In this document: piece by piece, positions 55,281-64,000 of the stretch
Layout: each line of letters begins with the position of its first letter
Position numbering within the stretch: position 1 is the stretch's first letter
Assembly (NCBI GenBank): GCA_041398745.1
Contig: JAWKUB010000011.1
Coordinates: forward strand, 62,001-126,000
Length of the DNA stretch: 64,000 nucleotides
Direction: 5' to 3'
From: JACKHO01 sp041398745
Lineage (GTDB): Bacteria > Planctomycetota > Planctomycetia > Planctomycetales > Planctomycetaceae
Made by a program: the position numbers and the translations under genes
The notes under the pieces: model-generated
The model's input: the letters and a program-made list of their open reading frames with translations, nothing else
What the model was told of the DNA's origin: nothing
Databases searched by the model: none

Positions 55281-56169
55281 ATGTACTCCTGCTGCGGGCC
55301 GCTTTGAAGGACCCCATTGAAAAAGAAATGTGGACACTCTGGATATCTCAGTGAGTGTCAAATTGCGTGCCATGTGCAAACCTTCAATTGCTTTCCTGAG
55401 AAATACTTCAGGCGTCGCCTGAAACCTGAGATTTCCCGTGCCGGTGCCGTTCTCACATTTGATTCCGGCAGTTTGGTCTATTCGAAGTGGTCGCTTCCGT
55501 CACGCGGAGCGCGCGGTGTGGCACACCTCTTTGATGTCTCGTGAGCTGGCAGAAGTGCGATTCCTGACGGGCGAATTCCTCACTTCCACAGAGTGCTGAT
55601 ACACGAAGAGCCGCAGCGATGTGGTCAAAAAACGGCAGCATTGGGGAGATTTGTCAACGTTTCTCTCGAAATCTTGTTGCGTTGTTGCATCTGTGACGTA
55701 GGTTTTTGAACCCTCAAATCAACAATTTGCTCCCGGCAACAGGAAGTCGGAATCGAAAGCAGCGTGGAATGTTGTCTCTTCGATGAATCCCTGGTGATTT
55801 TGTGCGTCCTTTCCCCTGAGACGTTGCAAGTCGTCACCAATGGATGAATTTCGAAGTGCCTGGCATTTCTCGCGTTTCTCTGCTGGTCATTGACGACGGC
55901 GGCGGACTTTCGCATTTCGAGACCACACTGCGCCTCAAACTCGGCCTGCTTACGTAGTGCCGAAGTGGCTGAGTGTGTATTAACCGCATCCAATCTTCCG
56001 ACCGGTGGAGCAGGGATTCTGTCTCGCTGGACACTTGGATAACTCGGTGTGGTGAGGAGTGCTGTCGAGTTTGGAATTTGTGCGTCCGCGCAAATCCCCT
56101 CTCCCAAATCCTCGTTTCGCGGCATTCGCGAACCGGTCCGTCTCGAAATACGTCTCTCGGATACTCACC
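55281..56169. other. 889-bp intergenic region, no supported gene
   Basis: The long frames here on the minus strand mirror the downstream regulator and are not real. A 17-bp palindrome (TTCAGGCG-T-CGCCTGAA, 55407-55423) is flanked by CCTGAG on both sides. The rest presumably holds promoters of the divergent CBS and NtrC-type genes. Confidence 0.45.
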
Positions 56170-57567
56170 ATGAATCAAGGTTCTCTCCTCGTCGTTGACG
56201 ATGATCGTCACATTTGTGAAGCAATGGCGGACTACCTGCGTAGTCTCGGATACCGCACGGAAACCGCTGTTAACTACCGCGATGCCATCGACCGCATCAA
56301 GGAATATCGGTTTGAAGTTGTCATTTGCGATGTCAACTTGCCCGACCAGGATGGATTTCAGCTTCTCGAATGGGTTGTGCAAAACAAGCCAGATACCGCC
56401 GTCATTCTGCTGACGGGTTACGGAACCATTGAAAGTGCCGTCGAAGCCATTCGCATTGGTGCGTTTGACTACTTGACCAAGCCCGTCATCGATGACGAAT
56501 TGAACTTCTCGATTCAGCGTGCCCTGGGTCAACGCCGCATTGTGGAAGAGAACCGCCAGTTGAAAAAACAACTCGACCAGAAGTTCGGTATGTCGAACAT
56601 TATTGGTCGCGACTACAAAATGTCGAAGCTGTTCGATCTTGTGGAAAGCGTGGCCGATACGCGAACGACGGTGCTCATTCTCGGTGAGAACGGGACTGGT
56701 AAGACCATTACCGCCCGGGCCATTCATCAAATGAGTTCGCGTCGCGATAAGCCCTTCGTTGAAGTCGCCTGTGGTGCCCTCCCCGAAACACTGCTGGAAA
56801 GCGAACTGTTCGGCCACGTGGCTGGAGCGTTCACCGGAGCGAACCACGACAAGGTTGGTAAGTTCCTCCAGGCGAACGGCGGAACGTTGTTCCTCGATGA
56901 AATTGGAACGGCATCACCAAGTCTTCAGGTGCGACTGCTGCGTGTGCTGCAAGATCGAGAATTCGAAGCGGTCGGTAGCAATCAAACACATAAGGTCGAC
57001 GTGCGTCTCGTCCTTGCGACCAACGACGACCTCGAAGAAAAGGTGCGACGCGGTGAATTCCGTCAGGACCTGTTCTATCGCATCAATGTGATTTCGGTAA
57101 CGCAGCCACCATTGCGGGAACGCATTGGCGACATCCCGTTGCTGGTTGATCATTACATTAAACAGTTCAATGATCAGGCTGGCAAACGCGTCCGTGGATT
57201 CGATGATCAGGCACTGCAATGCCTGCAGAGATATCATTGGCCAGGTAACGTTCGTGAACTGCTGAACGTTGTGGAGCGGGCGGTTGTGCTCGCGAAAGGC
57301 GACATCATCAACGCCAGCGAGTTGCCGGAACAAATTTATCGGCCAACGCAGGATCAACAGTTCGAAGTCGGTCGCCTGGGGAATGGCAACCTGAAGTCGG
57401 CACTGGCAAATCCCGAACGACAAATCATTGTTGACGCTCTTGAAGCGAGTGGCTGGAACCGCCAGGAAACGGCTCGGCTGTTGGGGATCAACCGGACAAC
57501 GCTCTACAAGAAAATGAAGAAGTTCGACATTACCTATGAGAAACACGCTCAAATGATGTTTCAGTAG
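56170..57567 (+). CDS. sigma-54-dependent response regulator (NtrC type)
   Basis: A 465-aa transcription activator; ATG 56170 starts directly at the receiver domain, and the longer frame from 56059 is unlikely. The receiver has V-V-D-D-D and the phosphorylated D54 in V-I-C-D-V-N-L-P, with K in L-T-K-P-V. The AAA+ domain has Walker A G-E-N-G-T-G-K-T, the sigma-54-contacting G-A-F-T-G-A loop, Walker B G-T-L-F-L-D-E-I and W-P-G-N-V-R-E-L. A Fis-type helix-turn-helix ends the protein (Q-E-T-A-R-L-L-G-I-N-R-T-T-L-Y-K-K). No histidine kinase is adjacent, so it is an orphan here. Confidence 0.94.
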   Translation: MNQGSLLVVDDDRHICEAMADYLRSLGYRTETAVNYRDAIDRIKEYRFEVVICDVNLPDQDGFQLLEWVVQNKPDTAVILLTGYGTIESAVEAIRIGAFDYLTKPVIDDELNFSIQRALGQRRIVEENRQLKKQLDQKFGMSNIIGRDYKMSKLFDLVESVADTRTTVLILGENGTGKTITARAIHQMSSRRDKPFVEVACGALPETLLESELFGHVAGAFTGANHDKVGKFLQANGGTLFLDEIGTASPSLQVRLLRVLQDREFEAVGSNQTHKVDVRLVLATNDDLEEKVRRGEFRQDLFYRINVISVTQPPLRERIGDIPLLVDHYIKQFNDQAGKRVRGFDDQALQCLQRYHWPGNVRELLNVVERAVVLAKGDIINASELPEQIYRPTQDQQFEVGRLGNGNLKSALANPERQIIVDALEASGWNRQETARLLGINRTTLYKKMKKFDITYEKHAQMMFQ

Positions 57568-57612
57568 AATTCGGGCACAAAGTGGACAATGAAGGCGGGG
57601 AAGAGGATTCGA

Positions 57613-60168
57613 TTACTGCTGTAGCAGGGGATCCTCATCCGCCTTTGCAAGCCAGCTGTCGGTGCTTTCCGGATCAATTGTCCGACAGGCTGCTGTCAAC
57701 TGTTCGATGAGGCCATTCAGTTGTTCGTGCCAGACCTCCGGTTCCTCACCGCGCGGGCAATGCGGCTGAAATTCTTTACACAACAGCACGAATCTCAACA
57801 GGTGTCGGAAGATGATTCCTTCTTGTTTCGTCAAATCGCGACTGGTGACGTATTTGTGAAAGTCACCGCCAAAGAAGAGCAGGTCGCCAACAATCCAGAC
57901 CGGCATGGTCCGGAGATGATCGACGCCCGGGAACTCGGAATCAAAAAAGCGTCTAAGTTTGTCTCCCAAGGCAAGTGGCCAGCGCCGGACGAGTTTGCCG
58001 AAGTTGTCGAACTCTGGCTCGATGGAGCCGGGATCGAGATCAGCCTGCGTGGCTAGGCCACGTTCCAATAAAATGCTGTCGACGCGATAGCGTGCGAGCG
58101 GTCCGGGCGGGAGTTCATCAGGTCCGGGAGTACGTACCTGCGGCAAAATGGAGCCGGGAACGTCCAACACGCTTTCCAGCGCCTGAATCCTTTCTGACAA
58201 ACTTGCCATTCCCAAATGGTCCAGCAGGAACGTGGCGTAGATCGGATTGCAGGTACGGAATTCCAGCAATGTATTGAGTTCGCCGGTCGGAGTTGCTGTT
58301 ACGGGAACATAAGGTTGATCCTCGACCTCCTCCGTCGCGCTGTCATTCTGTGCGGCACCATGCTGGGACTTCTTTGACTTCTCACTGTGGCCCGCATCAA
58401 CCAGGGCCTGCTGCAACAAGGCACCGAACGATCCCATTTGTGGTTGAGGTTCCGGTTCTTCTGCGACTTCTTCTACTGGAGGTTGTTCCGATTCCGTAGG
58501 TGTGTCGTCGTCAGGGATTTCTTCTTCCAGCAGCCCCGATCCGAATGCGTCCTCTTCCACGTGATCAATTGGCGGAGTAACCGGCGGTGCGATGTTGTCT
58601 CGTTCGGCAATGGCCTCCGGTGGGATGTTCCAGACTCTCTGGACTGCGGCAAACTTCTCTGGGGGTTCCGGCTGGAGTTCGATGAATCCACCTGTGTGCA
58701 GAGTCAGCAGCATGCGGTGTAGACGCTTGAGTGATGTCTCGACCTGCTTCTGGTCGAGCAGACGTTTCTTAACTTGTTCGCGCAGCCCTTCCACATCGGG
58801 GGAGTGCAGTAACAGGTAGGCGAGCAATCGCCACGGGAATTCTCCTTTGCTCACCAGATTCAGTGGTGGCGCGGAAATGAGCTTTTCGAATTGCTCCTCG
58901 TTCCAGTACTGCATGTTCGCCCGCCGCGTGGGCATTTTCTTTTTCAGTTTCTTCTTCGCCCGAATGAGATTGGGGTCCTTGGTGTCCTCCGGAATTTGGT
59001 CGTACTGCTCTTTCCAGCGTGCGATTTTGACGTCGTCCTCGTGGGCCATGGCGTAGACATAGCCTTCGGTGTCAAACTGCGGACGTCCGGCGCGTCCAAA
59101 CATTTGGTGGGCACTGCTGGCATCGACCAGTTTCTTCTTGCCGGGAGGTCCTTTCAACAATGTTGTCAGCACAACCGAACGTGCGGGCAGATTAATGCCC
59201 GCCGCCAGAGTTTCCGTGCAGAGGCACACGCTGAGCAACTTCTGCTGAAACAGTTCTTCAACACGTCGTCGGTACTTTGGCAGCATGCCGGCATGATGCA
59301 CTCCCACGCCGCGCATGAGCAGTTGTTTCAGTTTCGGTCCGGCTCCGACCTTCCAGTTCCATTCATCAAGTCGTGCGGCCAGTGCCTTTTGCTGTCCATC
59401 GGAGAGGAGCCGCTTTCCCTTGAGTTGTTCCGCGATACTCCAGCACTCGTTGCGATTGAAACAAAAGACCAGCGTCGGCGTCTTGCGGCGTTCCTCTTCC
59501 CCTTCCTGCATCCATTCCAGTTGTTCCGCCAGGAGTTGATCACCCACCCAATTGAATGACAGCGGGATTTTGCGTTCGGTCCCCTGAATGAGTTGCAGGG
59601 TGCGACCGTGGTTTTTGCGGAGCCAGCCGAGGAATTCAATTGAGTTGCCAACTGTTGCCGAGAGCAGCATGAGCCGGACGTGCTTCGGGAGCATCGAGAG
59701 TGAGAGTTCCCATACAACACCGCGTTCGGGATCGTTGAAGCTGTGGAATTCGTCCATGACAACGCCGTGCGTCTGGTCGAAATCAAACTCCGTTGGCGTC
59801 AATAATCGGTTGAGCAGAATTTCCGCGACGACAACTTTGATTGGGGCGTCGGGATTTACTTTGCGGTTGCCCGTCACCAGTCCCACTTGATCGGGGGAGA
59901 ATCCCCAACGGACGACGGTATCCTGCAGTTCGCGGAACTTCTGTTCGGTGAGTGCAATGAGCGGGGTGGTGTAGTAGGCCACTTTGTTCAAGTGCAGGGC
60001 CTCGAACAGCACCGCTTCGGCGATGAGCGTTTTTCCAGTACCGGTCGGAGCACAAACGAGGACCCCTTCCTTGTGCGTGAACCATGCGAGTAACGCTTCC
60101 TCCTGGACCGGATACGGGGCATAAGGAAGTGCGTCGAGATACATTGTGGCGAGATCGTCACGTGTCAT
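57613..60168 (-). CDS. Ski2-like DEAD/DEAH-box helicase
   Basis: An 851-aa superfamily 2 helicase. Motif I is A-P-T-G-T-G-K-T (40-47), motif II D-E-F-H (139-142), motif III S-A-T near 175 and motif VI Q-M-F-G-R-A-G-R-P. The T-L-V-F-C-F-N-R-N-E-C-W segment and G-V-G-V-H-H-A-G-M-L-P-K-Y-R-R are typical of the Ski2/Mtr4/Hel308 group. An acidic, disordered-looking linker (about 520-590) precedes a C-terminal domain specific to this group. It is probably an RNA helicase, but DNA cannot be excluded. It is convergent with the NtrC-type gene. Confidence 0.88.
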   Translation of the reverse strand: MTRDDLATMYLDALPYAPYPVQEEALLAWFTHKEGVLVCAPTGTGKTLIAEAVLFEALHLNKVAYYTTPLIALTEQKFRELQDTVVRWGFSPDQVGLVTGNRKVNPDAPIKVVVAEILLNRLLTPTEFDFDQTHGVVMDEFHSFNDPERGVVWELSLSMLPKHVRLMLLSATVGNSIEFLGWLRKNHGRTLQLIQGTERKIPLSFNWVGDQLLAEQLEWMQEGEEERRKTPTLVFCFNRNECWSIAEQLKGKRLLSDGQQKALAARLDEWNWKVGAGPKLKQLLMRGVGVHHAGMLPKYRRRVEELFQQKLLSVCLCTETLAAGINLPARSVVLTTLLKGPPGKKKLVDASSAHQMFGRAGRPQFDTEGYVYAMAHEDDVKIARWKEQYDQIPEDTKDPNLIRAKKKLKKKMPTRRANMQYWNEEQFEKLISAPPLNLVSKGEFPWRLLAYLLLHSPDVEGLREQVKKRLLDQKQVETSLKRLHRMLLTLHTGGFIELQPEPPEKFAAVQRVWNIPPEAIAERDNIAPPVTPPIDHVEEDAFGSGLLEEEIPDDDTPTESEQPPVEEVAEEPEPQPQMGSFGALLQQALVDAGHSEKSKKSQHGAAQNDSATEEVEDQPYVPVTATPTGELNTLLEFRTCNPIYATFLLDHLGMASLSERIQALESVLDVPGSILPQVRTPGPDELPPGPLARYRVDSILLERGLATQADLDPGSIEPEFDNFGKLVRRWPLALGDKLRRFFDSEFPGVDHLRTMPVWIVGDLLFFGGDFHKYVTSRDLTKQEGIIFRHLLRFVLLCKEFQPHCPRGEEPEVWHEQLNGLIEQLTAACRTIDPESTDSWLAKADEDPLLQQ

Positions 60169-60439
60169 GAATCCAGCAGAGTCCCTTCATCTGTTCCCGG
60201 GCAGTGACACATCCACAATAGCAGTGGCATTGTGTGTCTGCTGCGTACCTTATCAGTTTCAGGCAACGGGACACAGCATCACGGAAACCGACGAGGGAGC
60301 AGTAGATGTCATGGAAAAACTCGACGGACTGGACAGGACTCACATGGACCAATTCAAATACATATGCATTTTCTGAATTGGGCGACGCCGTATTGAGTTC
60401 GTCCGACAACTCCCGTTTTTCGTTCAAGGCCTTCCCGTC

Positions 60440-60682
60440 ATGACATCCAGTTCCCGTCTCGGGCTCCTGTTATTCGGAGTCTACACGGTGATTTACGCAG
60501 CGTTTGTGCTGCTGAATGCCTTTGCCCCGACCATTATGGAGAGCACTCCTGTTGGCGGGATGAATCTCGCCGTGCTGTCCGGTTTTGCATTGATCATCAT
60601 CGCGTTTGCGCTGTCGCTCGTGTACGGCTACCTCGCCGTCGATGCTGAGGAACCCGCCAAGAAAGAAGGAGGTGACGCGTGA
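60440..60682 (+). CDS. DUF485 family small membrane protein
   Basis: An 80-aa protein with two transmembrane helices (about 6-27 and 41-63) and a charged C-terminal tail (E-E-P-A-K-K-E-G-G-D-A). DUF485/YjcH proteins are regularly encoded just before ActP-type solute:sodium symporters, as here, and probably assist them. The stop overlaps the symporter's GTG start (GTGA), so the pair is translationally coupled. Confidence 0.85.
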   Translation: MTSSSRLGLLLFGVYTVIYAAFVLLNAFAPTIMESTPVGGMNLAVLSGFALIIIAFALSLVYGYLAVDAEEPAKKEGGDA

Positions 60683-62796
60683 TTTACGAACCCTCCTTCA
60701 TGGCTGTTCTGATTTTCCTCGGCTTTGTCGGTCTCACGATGGGACTGAGTTTCTACCTCGGTGGAAAGGCGAAGTCGTCGGCCGGATATTTTGCGGCTCA
60801 CGGTCAAATTCCGTGGTTCATTAACGGCGTGGCCTTTGCCGGTGATTACCTGTCGGCGGCGTCGTTCCTCGGCATTTGCGGCATGATTGCCTTCTACGGA
60901 TACGACGGGTTTCTCTACTCGATTGGATTTCTGGCGGGCTGGATTGTCGCGTTGTTCGTTGTCGCCGAACCGCTCAAGCGACTGGGGAAATTCACCTTCG
61001 CCGATGCTCTGAACGCAAAGTTTCAGTCACGCGGAATTACCCTGGTTATTGGAATTAGTACGCTCATTGTCAGCGTGTTTTACCTCATCCCGCAAATGGT
61101 GGGGGCCGGTGCACTCATCACACCACTGCTCGGGTTTCCTCATTGGGTGGGTGTGCTCATTGTCGGTGCCACTGTGATTGTCATCGTGGTGACCGCTGGC
61201 ATGGTGTCGACAACCTGGGTGCAGTTCCTCAAAGGATCGCTCCTTGTGTTGTTCAGCGCCATTCTGACCATCATGATTCTCAACAAGGGATTCACAGTCA
61301 CCCCTGAGTCGGCCGATGCTGTGGACCGCCCGCGTACACTCGGACCATTTGCGTTTGATAAAGTCGTGCCCAAAAAGGACGGCGACCTTGGAAATGCAGT
61401 TGTCGATTTGCGAAAAAAGGATGACGACTTCGGAACCGCAATCAAAGACTTGCCCGAAATGGTTGGCGCACATTGGCGTTTCGATTCGCAAGATAAAGTG
61501 AGTATTCCCCCTTACATCATTGCCCCTTCCGGCGTGTGGTCTGTGCAGACTGATGCAGGCAATGTCTGGCTCCGTGAATGTCAGACTGTCGAAGATATTG
61601 AATCGGCCGGAAATGGAAAGACGTCCAAAGACCCTGAGCGTGTTTACGAAGCCGGGGCTCAGCTCGTCAACGGTTACCTCAAAGGAGAAGAATACGGCGA
61701 TCCCACTGCCAGTTACGAAAATGGTCGACCACGACGCCAGCTCTTCCCCGTAGGACAGGTTTCGAAGCTGCCGGAAGGAAAGACAGAGACCGGCGCACTG
61801 GGACCCATGGAATTCTTCAGTACGCTCAGCGACAGCGAAGTTATTCTGTGGGGGAAGGCGAAACACTCCATTCAGGGGCTGGAAGGAGTGAATGTTTACG
61901 TGCCTAAAGTGACTGCTGGTTCGCAGGTCTTGCGTCCGGGTGAGAATCCCAAGTTTGCGGGAATTCGGAGTACGGATTTCACGAAGAAGCTGAATTTCGT
62001 TTCGCTCATGCTCGCTCTGTTCTGCGGAACGGCCTCGCTGCCGCACATTCTCATTCGCTACTACACGGTGAAAGATCAGGCAGCTGCGCGCAAGAGTACC
62101 ATTGTCGGTATTGGGGCCATTGGCTTCTTCTACGTGCTCACGCTGTATCTCGGCTTGGGAGCCATGACCAGCGGTGCGATGGACGTCACAAGTACCAATA
62201 TGTCGGCCCCGCTCCTTGCCAAGAGTATGAGTCCGCTGCTGTTTGCCATCATCTCAGCGATTGCATTTACGACCGTGCTGGGCACGGTGAGTGGCTTGAT
62301 TCTGGCCGCAGCCGGAGCCGTGGTGCATGACATCATGAAGAACTACATGCACATCCAGCTGACCGATTCCGAGTCGGTCCGGGTCGCGAAAATTACCTCG
62401 GTGGTGGTTGGAGCCGCTGCGATTGTCCTGGGCATTCTGTTCAAGGAACTGAATGTCGGCGCACTCGTCGGCTGGGCATTCAGTATTGCCGCCTCGGCCA
62501 ACCTGCCGTCACTCATCATGCTGCTGTTCTGGAAGCGAACGACACGCGAAGGAATTATTTCCGGCGTGGTCGTCGGTATGGTGACCTCACTCGCATGGAT
62601 TCTGCTTAGCGGTCCAACCCTGGACGGCGTGTTCGGATTCAAAGGCCACGCTGGTTATGTCCCCTTCAGCGAACCAGGAATTGTCACCATCCCGCTCGGA
62701 TTCCTCACCGTCATTGGCGTGTCCTTGATGACACCACCGCATGTAGAGAAAGAAGTGGCTGCCGAAGGTGAGGTTCCGGCGACCGCTGAATCTTAG
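60679..62796 (+). CDS. sodium:solute symporter, ActP-like, with large insert
   Basis: A 705-aa inner-membrane transporter of the SSS family, GTG start. The N-terminal helices include F-L-G-F-V-G-L-T-M-G-L-S-F-Y-L-G-G and the sodium-site region A-G-D-Y-L-S-A-A-S-F-L-G-I. F-T-F-A-D-A-L-N-A-K-F is typical of acetate/pyruvate carriers, and later L-P-H-I-L-I-R-Y-Y-T-V matches ActP. Between helices, residues of about 215-430 are a hydrophilic insert with no counterpart in the usual 550-aa ActP. The substrate is probably a short monocarboxylate such as acetate. Confidence 0.85.
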   Translation: MIYEPSFMAVLIFLGFVGLTMGLSFYLGGKAKSSAGYFAAHGQIPWFINGVAFAGDYLSAASFLGICGMIAFYGYDGFLYSIGFLAGWIVALFVVAEPLKRLGKFTFADALNAKFQSRGITLVIGISTLIVSVFYLIPQMVGAGALITPLLGFPHWVGVLIVGATVIVIVVTAGMVSTTWVQFLKGSLLVLFSAILTIMILNKGFTVTPESADAVDRPRTLGPFAFDKVVPKKDGDLGNAVVDLRKKDDDFGTAIKDLPEMVGAHWRFDSQDKVSIPPYIIAPSGVWSVQTDAGNVWLRECQTVEDIESAGNGKTSKDPERVYEAGAQLVNGYLKGEEYGDPTASYENGRPRRQLFPVGQVSKLPEGKTETGALGPMEFFSTLSDSEVILWGKAKHSIQGLEGVNVYVPKVTAGSQVLRPGENPKFAGIRSTDFTKKLNFVSLMLALFCGTASLPHILIRYYTVKDQAAARKSTIVGIGAIGFFYVLTLYLGLGAMTSGAMDVTSTNMSAPLLAKSMSPLLFAIISAIAFTTVLGTVSGLILAAAGAVVHDIMKNYMHIQLTDSESVRVAKITSVVVGAAAIVLGILFKELNVGALVGWAFSIAASANLPSLIMLLFWKRTTREGIISGVVVGMVTSLAWILLSGPTLDGVFGFKGHAGYVPFSEPGIVTIPLGFLTVIGVSLMTPPHVEKEVAAEGEVPATAES

Positions 62797-64000
62797 TGGT
62801 TCAACAGGAATTCGCTGCTGTTGAGCAATGCCCAGAACAGGTCGGCAACGGCGGCTTTGGAGTCGCCGTCCGATCCGCCGCTTTGGATGTAGTCCACACA
62901 GCGGTTTCGCTCGGCGTCGCTCGGCATGCGGCTTAGAGTTGAGAGGTAGAGGGCATCGACTCGTTCATTCACTTCGAGGAATGGCGAGTCAATAATGGCT
63001 GCGAGTGTGCGGGAATCGGTCAGGTCAGTCGCATTGTTGACGAAATTGCCGTTCATCAATGACAGGGCCTGAAGAATTGATGTGGCCCGGTCAATGGGCG
63101 AGTCGCTGTCATTGGTAAAGGTGCCGAGGAAATCCTGACGGGCCGTATCGTTGTTGAAGTTGACGGGTTGTTCAGGATCAAATGGCTGACGATAGCCGGT
63201 TGCCTGAGCGAGGCTGTCGAAGATTTGCTCGGGTGTCATCCCGCGAACCGCTGAGCGCGCGAACAGCGTGGGATTGCCCTGGGAGTCATCGGTCTGGCGG
63301 CTGGTCCGCTGGTATGTCTTCGAGTTCGTAATGGCCCGGGTGATGAACTTGAAGTCGTAATTGTGCGCGACAAATTCATCAGCGAGCAGTTGTAGCACTT
63401 GGGGATGGCTTGGCGGGTTCAGGTCGGAGAAGTCATCCATCGGTTCGACGAGGCCGAGTCCGAAGTGGTACGACCAAATGCGGTTGACCGCTGCCTTGGC
63501 GAAGTAGGGATTCTCCGTCGAGGTAATCCACTTGGCTAATTTGGTGCGGCTGCTGTCGTCGTCGTTCCAATTTGGTTCCTGACCGTCCAGGAATCGGGCG
63601 TTAACCGTCTTTTCCGAATCGGGGATTTGAATAGAACGTCCATTTCCTGGCGCGCCCGGCTGTGCGTCTGGACCAATACGGGGGAGTTCGTCGTAGAAGG
63701 CGGCCAGGCTCCAGAATTCCGGTTGCTTCCAGTGGTCGAAAGGATGGTCGTGGCACTGGGCACAGTCAATACGCACGCCGAGAAAGAGTCGCGACGTGGC
63801 GGCGGTTAATCTTTCCACTTTGAACTCTTTCGCCTGATAAAACGCTACCGGCGTGGGACGGTCGGGCTGAATGAACTGCTGCTGATTCTCGGGGTTGAGC
63901 GGCAGCGTCAGGATTTCTTCGGTGATTTCCGCGAAGTTCTTGTTCTCCGCAATGCGCGACCGCAGCCAGGCCTCGAAGCCGGGTAACTGGAAGCGAATTC
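62793..64000 (-). CDS. DUF1549/DUF1553 protein, partial (runs off the right edge)
   Basis: The frame is open to the window end, so the N-terminus is missing; the first readable part is R-F-Q-L-P-G-F-E-A-W-L-R. The GTG at 63818 is internal. Visible are the end of DUF1549 (R-L-F-L-G-V-R-I-D-C-A-Q-C-H-D-H-P-F, a C-x-x-C-H haem-type site) and DUF1553 (K-A-A-V-N-R-I-W-S-Y-H-F-G-L-G-L-V, then L-L-N-S-S-E-F-L-L-N-H at the end). It belongs to the same family as 13731-16658 but is not a close copy. Its stop overlaps the symporter stop region by four bases. Confidence 0.88.
   Translation of the reverse strand, partial: IRFQLPGFEAWLRSRIAENKNFAEITEEILTLPLNPENQQQFIQPDRPTPVAFYQAKEFKVERLTAATSRLFLGVRIDCAQCHDHPFDHWKQPEFWSLAAFYDELPRIGPDAQPGAPGNGRSIQIPDSEKTVNARFLDGQEPNWNDDDSSRTKLAKWITSTENPYFAKAAVNRIWSYHFGLGLVEPMDDFSDLNPPSHPQVLQLLADEFVAHNYDFKFITRAITNSKTYQRTSRQTDDSQGNPTLFARSAVRGMTPEQIFDSLAQATGYRQPFDPEQPVNFNNDTARQDFLGTFTNDSDSPIDRATSILQALSLMNGNFVNNATDLTDSRTLAAIIDSPFLEVNERVDALYLSTLSRMPSDAERNRCVDYIQSGGSDGDSKAAVADLFWALLNSSEFLLNH

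Noticed and set aside
55407..55423. TTCAGGCG-T-CGCCTGAA palindrome as a terminator
   Set aside because: It has a one-base centre and no T-run on either strand, and lies upstream of both flanking genes; at most a protein site.
55834..56847. 337-residue minus-strand frame upstream of and across the NtrC-type gene
   Set aside because: It is mostly antisense to the well-supported regulator, its translation has no recognisable motifs, and the regulator's frame has all expected domains.

Overview
The window looks like chromosome of a planctomycete (Planctomycetota, probably Planctomycetales). Indicators are secreted proteins with a planctomycete-type N-terminal E-x-L-E-D-R-x-L-L motif, paired cytochrome-like DUF1549/DUF1553 and Tat-exported DUF1501 proteins, formylglycine sulfatases, an ECF sigma factor next to a FecR-LamG protein, a Ser/Thr kinase and leucine-rich repeat proteins. 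All names come from reading the translated sequence; no database search was run.

Layout. 0-6.2 kb: a LarA-like racemase, a decayed IS110 transposase tail, a 1,156-aa beta-helix/VCBS surface protein and a decayed second copy of its C-terminus, with short palindromic repeats. 6.2-8.2 kb: a wrecked sulfatase gene whose signal-peptide region is split by an intact-looking IS5-family element (TA target duplication, -1 frameshift transposase). 8.3-18.9 kb: a minus-strand locus reading ECF sigma, FecR-LamG, DUF1549/1553, DUF1501, a DUF1552 stub, a secreted LamG-like protein, tagaturonate epimerase UxaE and a sulfatase. It is best read as a regulated uptake or degradation module for a sulfated, uronate-containing polysaccharide. 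A second ECF sigma gene upstream has been destroyed by two small tandem duplications.

20-33.6 kb is bounded by tRNA-Arg(TCT) and an exact 41-nt direct repeat of that tRNA's 5' half, so it may be an old integrated island. It holds a giant beta-helix adhesin with near-identical 882-bp tandem units and two single-base deletions, a DUF4331/TPR pair, a kinase fused to SRPBCC, DUF5939-like and cyclase-like domains, and a NarL-type two-component pair. No integrase was seen.

33.7-64 kb is mostly housekeeping or widespread genes: PLP fold-type IV enzyme, amino-acid-kinase-fold protein, RdgB, Ppk1, TruD, LRR lipoprotein, YceH, a 1,513-aa PQQ-type propeller protein, esterases, a CBS protein, an NtrC-type regulator, a Ski2-like helicase, a DUF485/ActP-type symporter pair and a DUF1549/1553 gene running off the right edge. 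The most unusual item there is an ExbB-like channel (49.4-50.9 kb) followed by two ExbD-like subunits whose membrane helices align residue for residue, one with the proton-carrying Asp and the other with Ala at that position.
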